From positions 95,839,478-95,903,477 of the forward strand of contig OX375873.1 in NCBI GenBank assembly GCA_947359465.1: a DNA stretch of 64,000 nucleotides, read 5' to 3'. The stretch comes from Metellina segmentata. Taxonomy: Eukaryota > Arthropoda > Arachnida > Araneae > Tetragnathidae. The position numbers and the translations under genes were made by a program. Shown one piece after another: positions 57,595-64,000 of the stretch; the stretch's first letter is position 1; every line of letters begins with the position of its first letter. The notes below the pieces were generated by a model. It searched no databases, was not told the DNA's origin, and saw only the letters and a list, made by a program, of their open reading frames with translations.

Positions 57595-58531
57595 TTTCAT
57601 GTAACAAAATGATACAAAACAATATCTACAACTACAATAATACATCTTTATCAGGAAATAAAGAGATAAAAATATCAAGACTAATATTCTCAATTTGTGT
57701 TTGCAGTTTTCACGTTTTGATTCTACTTATGATTTACGTTTTGCATCCAATACACCACACACATTTTTTACTTTTACAAATTTTTTTTATTATATTGGAT
57801 GATGCCCAAATAATATGTTTCGTGACATGGTCAGCTTTATAATTTTGTGGATAATCATGAAGTCTAAATATATTCCTTTAGGTGAAAGCACATTAAACGA
57901 ATTATGAAGTACAAATAACTGTTGATTATCAACATCTGAAAATTCATTTTCATATTCACCCAACAATTTTAATAAAACAAGATAATTATGAGCTATCATT
58001 CAAAACACATCAGGATGAGTAGTGAACCTCGAACTAAATTTTTAATTAAGATATAATCTCCATTAAATTATAAATGTTTGTTTACTATCAATTTAGATTC
58101 ACAGAATGAACACTGCTATTTGTTTCATATTGAATGTATACAATACCCATACTTATATGCAATATACATATAATTTTAGAAATATATTCCTAATTCCGAA
58201 CTGTAAAATAATTGTATTTAATTCATTTTCTTTTCTCTAATCGCACCCAATATTGATTCAGGTTACAAGAACAGTTGTTCTTGCATTCTAGCTTCTACTT
58301 ATTCTAGTAAATGAACATCGATAGATGACAATGCATGAATTCTGATACGATTAAGAATATGAAATATTAAGTGCGATTACAAAAAGAACATGCATTAAGT
58401 ACAATTATTTTACAATTCCTAATGAGGCGTTAATACATAATATTTCGTAAATAGAATTTAAATCGTGGACAATATAGGTAAACTTGTGCTTACCTTTATC
58501 CTTTAATTTTGTATTCCTATAAAATGTTGTT
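57595..58531. other. Intergenic with an unassigned minus-strand open frame
   Basis: On the minus strand 57790-57999 is open for 69 codons (HNYLVLLKLLGEYENEFSDV, then LFVLHNSFNVLSPKG, ending [10 protein letters not shown]). Upstream in the same frame SRFTTHPDVF precedes a single stop. The composition looks protein-like, so it may be an exon remnant or pseudogene, but I do not recognise the family. The rest is AT-rich. Confidence 0.3.
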
Positions 58532-58870
58532 GTTTTTGCCGACCAACCGGTATAGTGGTTAAGGATTTAGCCTCTAGATAGGAAGGTTCCTGGTTAGAAT
58601 CCGGGTCCGGGCATGGGTGTTTGTAAACGTATGGTGTAGAGGCGGCTGGTGCACCTTAAATCTGTCGTGGCCGAAAGTCCTCACGTTGGGTTGGCGTGGA
58701 AGTTTGGAGAGTGGGGTGCCAGCTCAACTGTTGCTTCGTCATCTGACCGTGGTTCAAAATTACGAGGTGTTGTCCTCGAATCTTTCCCTTAAGGGACTGA
58801 TTCCGGAACGTCGTCAATAGCCCGTTGTGTTGCTCTAGTACGACGTTAACTAAAATTACCATTACCATTA
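58532..58870 (+). repeat. Full-length SINE-A with 16-bp target duplication
   Basis: CCTATAAAATGTTGTT occurs at 58516-58531 and 58871-58886. Between them is a complete SINE-A: head GCCGACCAACCGGTATAGTG, B box region GGTTAGAATCC (one change from GGTTCGAATCC), body GGCGGCTGGTGCACCTTAAA through CCCTTAAGGGACTG, and a tail ending ATTACCATTACCATTA. A good reference copy for the family, about 330 bp. Confidence 0.93.
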
Positions 58871-58886
58871 CCTATAAAATGTTGTT

Positions 58887-59565
58887 ATTTCCAAATTACT
58901 TTTAATACAAACATAATATATTATTTTTTGATGTGGCTATTCAATGTGTGCAAAAATAATGTCACTTTTCATATCCAAAAGAGTCAAATATTTATCCAAG
59001 CTACTTTGAGATGTACAAAATGATAGTTCTGTTAAAGATTGAAATTGAGAGAGAACTTTGATTTATAGACCGTAGAAAATTCTCAACTCTCTCCTATAGC
59101 TGTAGATAATGTTTCTTGTTCTTTCCTAAAAATATGAATTAAAATATTGCACAAATCAATATTTCTTATCAAATTTACTTGCATTTCAAAATAATGGCAG
59201 TATTGTGTTTCAAAAATATAACAATGAATGATACATACTACTTCTCAGTAAAATCATTTTAATTATACATTTTACTTAAATTTTTAAGCGTAATTCAAAA
59301 TAGAGTTTTTATTATTTGGTTAAAATTATTGTATTAAAACGATAAAATTAACTCAAACTATTAAATTATTTTATTTGTATTTTGTACAGGTATATACTAT
59401 TTGTATTAATTGTGTACACGATCATTATTAAATACAGTATGTGAGCACTTGATTATTTAATTTTACTGTCACATAATTTCCATATTAAATCTCAATGATT
59501 AAATAATAATTAATTAGACCAATATATACTTTTATTAATGTTCATTTGTTGTAATCGTTATGAAA
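58887..59565. other. Intergenic AT-rich spacer
   Basis: No feature recognised. Confidence 0.4.
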
Positions 59566-61444
59566 TCTGTGTAAATAAGAATGAAGTGTTTGTTTGTACA
59601 TTCAATATTTTCGACCCATTTCAAGTTTTCTATCCGTGTTAGACCCTTCAGATGCCAAATCTGCCCTTTTCGCGTTTGGTGCCTGTCTGTCTGTTCGTAT
59701 GTATGTATGTGCCCTATACACGTCCACACTGTTTAATATATTTTCATGGAAATGTGCATCCAGTGAGTACTTATCTTCATTTAATGAGTGGAATTGGTTG
59801 CGAAAGTCTGTCTGTCCGTCTCTCTGTTCTATGCTGGATTTTGTGTTTGTGTGTTTGTGCAGGCATCACATGAATTTTATTCCAGATATTTGATTGCAAT
59901 GTGTTTTATTTTATACATTATCTATTAGTTAAGTGAATGCAGTATCAAACATTTCTTTATTTTTATATTTAGTTAAGTTTCTTGCTAAAACACCTGAGTA
60001 AGTATACTTAAATCAACCATAGTTTGGTATTAAAAAAAAAATTTGAATGTGTATTGAGTATTATGATTTTTTGTATTACTTTATCAAGTACAGCTGAAAA
60101 AGCAATTATTTTTCCAAAAACTATTGTTTTGTATATGGACTATCAGCACTGATACTTCCTTTATTTCAAGTCTTATTTTTGTTCTCTGCGTAATGTAAAC
60201 GATTTCCGAATATTTGGGACAGACTATATTTTTCAACGAACGGGAATGAAACGGAGACTCGTGTTGGTTGATCGCGTGCAGTGATATTTTCTGTTCCTTT
60301 CGCTCTGAATTAATTTCGCATTTCTAAAATTTGTGCACTTTTTAGTTGTAAGTTTAGTTGTATACTTTTTAGTTGTATACTTAAATAAACCATAATTTGG
60401 TAGTTTTGGAAAAATTGGAACGTATATTGAATATTAGGATTGCTTCGATTTCTTTACCAGTACTGCTAAAAAAGTAATTATTCTTCAAAAGATTATTTTT
60501 TTTATGGAATTTCAGCTCTGATATTTCATTTATTTCGAGTCTTATTTTTGTTCTTTGCGCAATGCAAACGATTTACGAATATTTGGGACAGACGATATTT
60601 TTCAATGAACGGGAATAAAAAGGAAACTCGTGTTTCTTTCGATCTGAATTAATTTCGCATTTCTAAATTTTGTGCGCTTTTTAGTTGTAAGTTGTAGCAA
60701 CTGCAAGATCAAGAGATAAAAACGAATCACAAATTAATATCTTTAGAACAACTTTTTCCCGACATCTTTATTTTGTTTTATTTCGCTGTTTTCTGTTTCA
60801 AATATTTATTATTTTAATCAGTTGTGTTTCTTTTTCATCACATGCAACACCACCACAAAGTATTCGACTAAAAGTGGTAGCTAAGTCAGAATAAAGCAAG
60901 TTGTAAGTATAACTATGCCATTATTGAAAGAATATAGCCGTTATTGAAAGAATAATGATATTTAAAAAATCCGAACTAGAATTTTTCAAGTATTAAAAAA
61001 TAAAACAAGAGAAAATTGCGAAATTCCACAATGTCGCATGCCGGATGTAAGTGTCACGCGTAAAAAATATTGTTTTGTTGATTATGAGTGCGAGAGCACT
61101 CGTCGTAAATCGTCGTGTTTATTAATTGAGTTGAACATGAAAAGAAGTTAAGAAATGGAATTCCAAATCTCCCTCAAAATCGTCTTTTGTAGTAGGTAGT
61201 AACCTTAGTGTCACCTTTCGTCATTTTGTAGCTATGTCATACAGCAAGAGTGCGATGTATGTGACAGGAATGGATATGCATGTGTAGCATTTGTGTCTAA
61301 AGTAAGTTATAGAAATTATAAAGATAGCGAAAGATTTTGAAATATTATTTTATTCTACGAAAAACGTAAATCATTATATATTCCATCATCTCTTCAAACT
61401 AGAGTAAGCCAATTCAAACCTAATAGGGTCGGGTATTTTGCTAG
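59566..61444 (+). mobile_element. Helitron-like family B element, left of an inverted pair
   Basis: Begins TC (after A) with TGTGTAAATAAGAATGAAGT and GTTTGTTTGT, and ends GGGTCGGGTATTTTGCTAG before T, the Helitron-type end rule. Two diverged direct copies of about 290 bp lie at 60001-60290 and 60362-60640 (TTGGGACAGACTATATTTTT and TTGGGACAGACGATATTTTT). A short GAAAGAATA repeat lies at about 60924-60950. Non-coding. Confidence 0.45.
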
Positions 61445-61773
61445 TTAAGAATAAGTTTCTGAAAGCAATATGAATCGATAATTGTTTTTCACAATAAGAT
61501 CTCTAGAATAGCTGTCAACCATTTTTTTTTGGTAAACTTGCGTCTGCTTGAAACTTATAAACATATTTTTTTTTTATCTTCAGAGATATTACTGCCTTTA
61601 CAAAATGGGACAACACACTTATAGGACATTGCTAATGCGTTATGGAATTTAAAATAGTAACTGATTTTTATGTTCAGCAAACTATAAGGCCCGGTGCACA
61701 CATCCGTTTTTCAACGTGCGGCTCCGCTGCCGCAACGCAAGTGCGGTATGAGATACATTAGATCAGTGTTTCC
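61445..61773. other. Spacer between Helitron-like and hAT fragments
   Basis: Mostly AT-rich. At 61687-61745 GGCCCGGTGCACACATCCGT and CGGCTCCGCTGCCGCAACGC resemble a repeat terminus I cannot name. Confidence 0.3.
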
Positions 61774-62296
61774 CAACCTTTTTTGTGCCATGCCCCACCT
61801 AAGCCTTTCTAAAATTCTTATGCCCCCCTATGTAACATATACATCATTTGTATTATTAAAATATTGAATTGTTCACTTAAGAAACTTAAATGATAGGTTT
61901 TAGGAAGAAATCACTAGGAAATTGTTAACAAAATACAGTAAATAAATTTTCAAAACATATAATGAAAAACAGAAATTCGAATTCGAAATAATTTTAATAA
62001 AGATTTTTCTATAATTATTTAATACTTTAATTTAGTGAGATCCTTGCACTTGATGCTTGCTGCACAGAGATTTCATGTTAAGTTCCAATTTGGTTAGCTT
62101 CAGTCTCAAGTCTCAAAGTTGTGTTATATAAAGACGATTCTTTTTTTTTTTTACTAGTAAATCATTTACAGCATTAAATCCACATTCGGCTAAATATGAA
62201 GATGGAAACGGTAACAATAGTTTTCTTGCACATTTGGTTGAATTTGGGTATTTGATTTCTGTTTCTCAGAAAGCCATGTCATTGCTTCTTTTATAT
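61774..62296 (-). mobile_element. hAT element 3' fragment with transposase C-terminus
   Basis: The left edge CAGTGTTTCCCAACCTTTTT is a classic hAT terminus. On the minus strand, about 62240-62060, the frame reads FPSSYLAECGFNAVNDLLVK, then KKNRLYITQ, a stop, then DLRLKLTKLELNMKSLCSKH. This is the C-terminal dimerisation region of SCAND3/ZBED-like hAT transposases. The 5' remainder of the element is missing. It lies between the two Helitron-like arms. Confidence 0.7.
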
Positions 62297-62300
62297 TAAA

Positions 62301-63270
62301 CTAGTAAAATACCCGACCTTACTCGGTTTGAATTGGTTTACTCTAGATTGAAATGATAATCAAAATATATAATGACGAGTTTTTTGTAGAATAAAAATTT
62401 ATTTTAACACCTTTCGCCATCTTTATATTTTCTACAACTTACTTTGGACACAAATCCTACACATGCATATCCATTCATGTAATACATTTCACATACATCG
62501 CACAATTCCTGTATGACAAAGCTACAAAATGACGAAAGGTGATACTAAGGTTACTATTATAAAAGACGATTTTGAGGGAGATTTGGAATACCCTTTATTA
62601 AGTTATTTTCATGTTCAACTCAATTATTTAAAATTACGATTTACGGCGAGTGCTCAAGCTCTCATAGTGAACAAAACAATATATTTTTACTTGTGGCACT
62701 CTTGCCTCCGGTATGCGACATTGTGAAATTTTGCAATCTTCTTCTGTCATTACAACGATTTGTCGAACGACCTGTCGAACCCGGCATTACAACAAATTTT
62801 TTAATGTTGGAAAAAGTTCTAGTTTGGATTTTTAAGCATTATTATTCTTTCAATAACAGCATTATTCTTTAAATAACGACATTATTCTTTAAATAACGGC
62901 ATTATTCTTTAAATAACGGCATTATTCTTTCAATAATGGCATAACTACACTTAAAATTTACTGAAAATTGATACTGACTTACCTAACATTTTTAAGTCTA
63001 AAACTTTGTGGTTCTGTTGCGTGTGATGAGAAGGAAAACACATTTATTAAAATTATAAATATTTAAAACAGAAAACAGTGAAATAGAACAAAATAAAAGA
63101 TGTCGGAAAAATTGTTCTAAAGATATTAATTTGTGATTCATTTTTATCTCTTGATCTCGCACAGTTGCCACAACTAAAAGTGCACAAAATTTAGAAATGT
63201 GAAATTAATTCAGAGCGAAAGAAACAGAAAATATCACTGCTCACGCGATCTTGTTCATTCTCGTTTCTAT
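62301..63270 (-). mobile_element. Helitron-like family B element, right of the inverted pair, interrupted
   Basis: Begins CTAGTAAAATACCCGACCTT, the reverse of the end of the 59.6-61.4 kb element. It runs in reverse complement to it through CTCAATTATTTAAAATTACGA, the GTGCACAAAATTTAGAAATG block and TTCAGAGCGAAAGAAACAGA. It is cut at 63270 by the LTR retrotransposon. A minisatellite lies within. Confidence 0.5.
62850..62945. repeat. Minisatellite, five units of about 20-21 bp
   Basis: CATTATTCTTTMAATAAYRG-like units repeat at about 62859, 62880, 62901 and 62922, with a partial copy before. The left arm at about 60918 has only two such units in reverse, so the number differs between the two copies. 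Confidence 0.8.
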
Positions 63271-63836
63271 TGTACCATATGGTACTAGCCGACCCTTTTC
63301 CCTAACACGTGGACGCTGGAATGTTTCGAAATGCAAAAACAACTTCAGACTTTGCACGTGCGGGTTTTCACAAAATACCGAAAGAGAGTATTTTCTCATC
63401 GGCGGCCCTGCGTTCCGTTTGATCCATAGACACAGCTGGAGTTTCCGTCGGTTCCCTAATCCCATGTCTGGGATGAAGATTTGCTGTGGGGAACTCAAGT
63501 CGGCATCACAGACGGTTTTCGCATCTGTGTGGGGGTGTTTCTGTTCTGGAGAGGACATAAACATCTCTAGAGGGCTCGGAATTCACCCCCCTCTCGTTGG
63601 CAGCTGCTGTTCTGTTGAGCGAAGCGAACATGGATTTAAGGAGATTCGGTTTCGAGATTCGAAGAGAGACAGACGTCTCTGTTTTGCCATTTGTTACTTT
63701 GGCTTCAGGCAGGATTCGGTTGTCGATGGCTGTGCCCTTAATTATCTTTTTAAATTTTCTTGTAAATATTTAATTTATGTAAATAAATAGCTTAATTTTA
63801 AACCAGCTGTCCGTCTAATTCTTACATGACGGTACA
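63271..63836 (+). mobile_element. Putative 5' LTR of an LTR retrotransposon
   Basis: Starts TGTACCATATGGTACTAGCC and ends CTTACATGACGGTACA, giving TG...CA ends with the short inverted repeat TGTACC/GGTACA. AATAAA lies at 63781-63786. A primer-binding-site-like TGGTGGCAGCGGGTGGG follows at 63848. An open frame of 179 codons (63251-63790) covers most of it but shows no domain. The second LTR and coding region are outside the window, so the call rests on this end only. Confidence 0.55.
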
Positions 63837-64000
63837 GCTTATTAATATGGTGGCAGCGGGTGGGATAGATTAAAACAGCCTCGACAAGTAAATCGAACCT
63901 GCCGTTTTGCCAAAAAGAGAAGGCCGATAGAACTTCGCAACCAGAAGTTCGGATTGTCATTTCCGCTGTCGGATTGTCATTTTCGCTGAAACCCGATAGA
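63837..64000 (+). mobile_element. LTR retrotransposon leader, continuing past the window
   Basis: Contains the candidate primer-binding site at 63848 (TGGTGGCAGCGG) and leader sequence with a duplicated CGGATTGTCATTT block near the end. No gag frame is reached. Confidence 0.5.

Noticed and set aside
63251..63790. 179-codon open frame
   Set aside because: Lies in the putative LTR and starts outside it; no domain recognised.

Overview
This is AT-rich animal nuclear DNA with spliceosomal introns. The host genes resemble their animal orthologues, and the transposon and SINE content looks arthropod, most likely arachnid. A spider is an inference from the style of the Tc1 transposase and the tRNA-derived SINEs; no search was run. 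I see no bacterial operons, rRNA, functional tRNA or CRISPR.

Three host genes can be assembled from exons, and a fourth is intronless. (1) At 528-7596 (+) are the last two coding exons of flightless-1 (FLII), an actin-remodelling gelsolin-family protein; its last intron is 6.7 kb of decayed transposons. (2) At 16378-16776 (-) is a single-exon, 132-residue linker-histone-like basic protein with an H15-like winged-helix region and a Lys/Arg/Ser tail, like sperm chromatin proteins. (3) At 21952-32783 (+) is a complete seven-exon PDCD10/CCM3 gene (208 aa), the STRIPAK/GCKIII kinase adaptor. (4) At 41648-45444 (-) is a complete five-exon CFAP300 (C11orf70) gene, a dynein-arm assembly factor.

Much of the remainder is mobile DNA, often nested. 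1-8 kb: FLII exons, with hAT-like, Tc1, Helitron-like and piggyBac remnants in the intron. 8-21.9 kb: intergenic Helitron-like elements, SINEs with clear target duplications, a ZMYM-type hAT relic, the histone-like gene and a 5'-truncated Jockey-type LINE with a long open reverse transcriptase. 22-33 kb: PDCD10, with a Helitron-like element in intron 3 and mariner/MITE insertions in intron 5. 35.6-40.6 kb: a hAT relic with 8-bp target duplication, an apparently intact Tc1 transposon interrupted by a tandem trimer of a 407-bp SINE unit, and a dead Tc1. 41.6-45.5 kb: CFAP300. 46.7-52.7 kb: the most unusual object, two copies of one terminal-inverted-repeat element lying head to head as a 6-kb palindrome. 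Each carries ~190-bp tandem repeats and a decayed DUF4806-like gene. 55.9-57.6 kb: a mariner with two nonsense codons inside a TA microsatellite. 59.5-64 kb: an inverted pair of Helitron-like elements around a hAT fragment, then the 5' end of an LTR retrotransposon that leaves the window.

The host genes do not form a pathway with each other. What ties the window together is the insertion history, which the target duplications and nesting let one order in several places.
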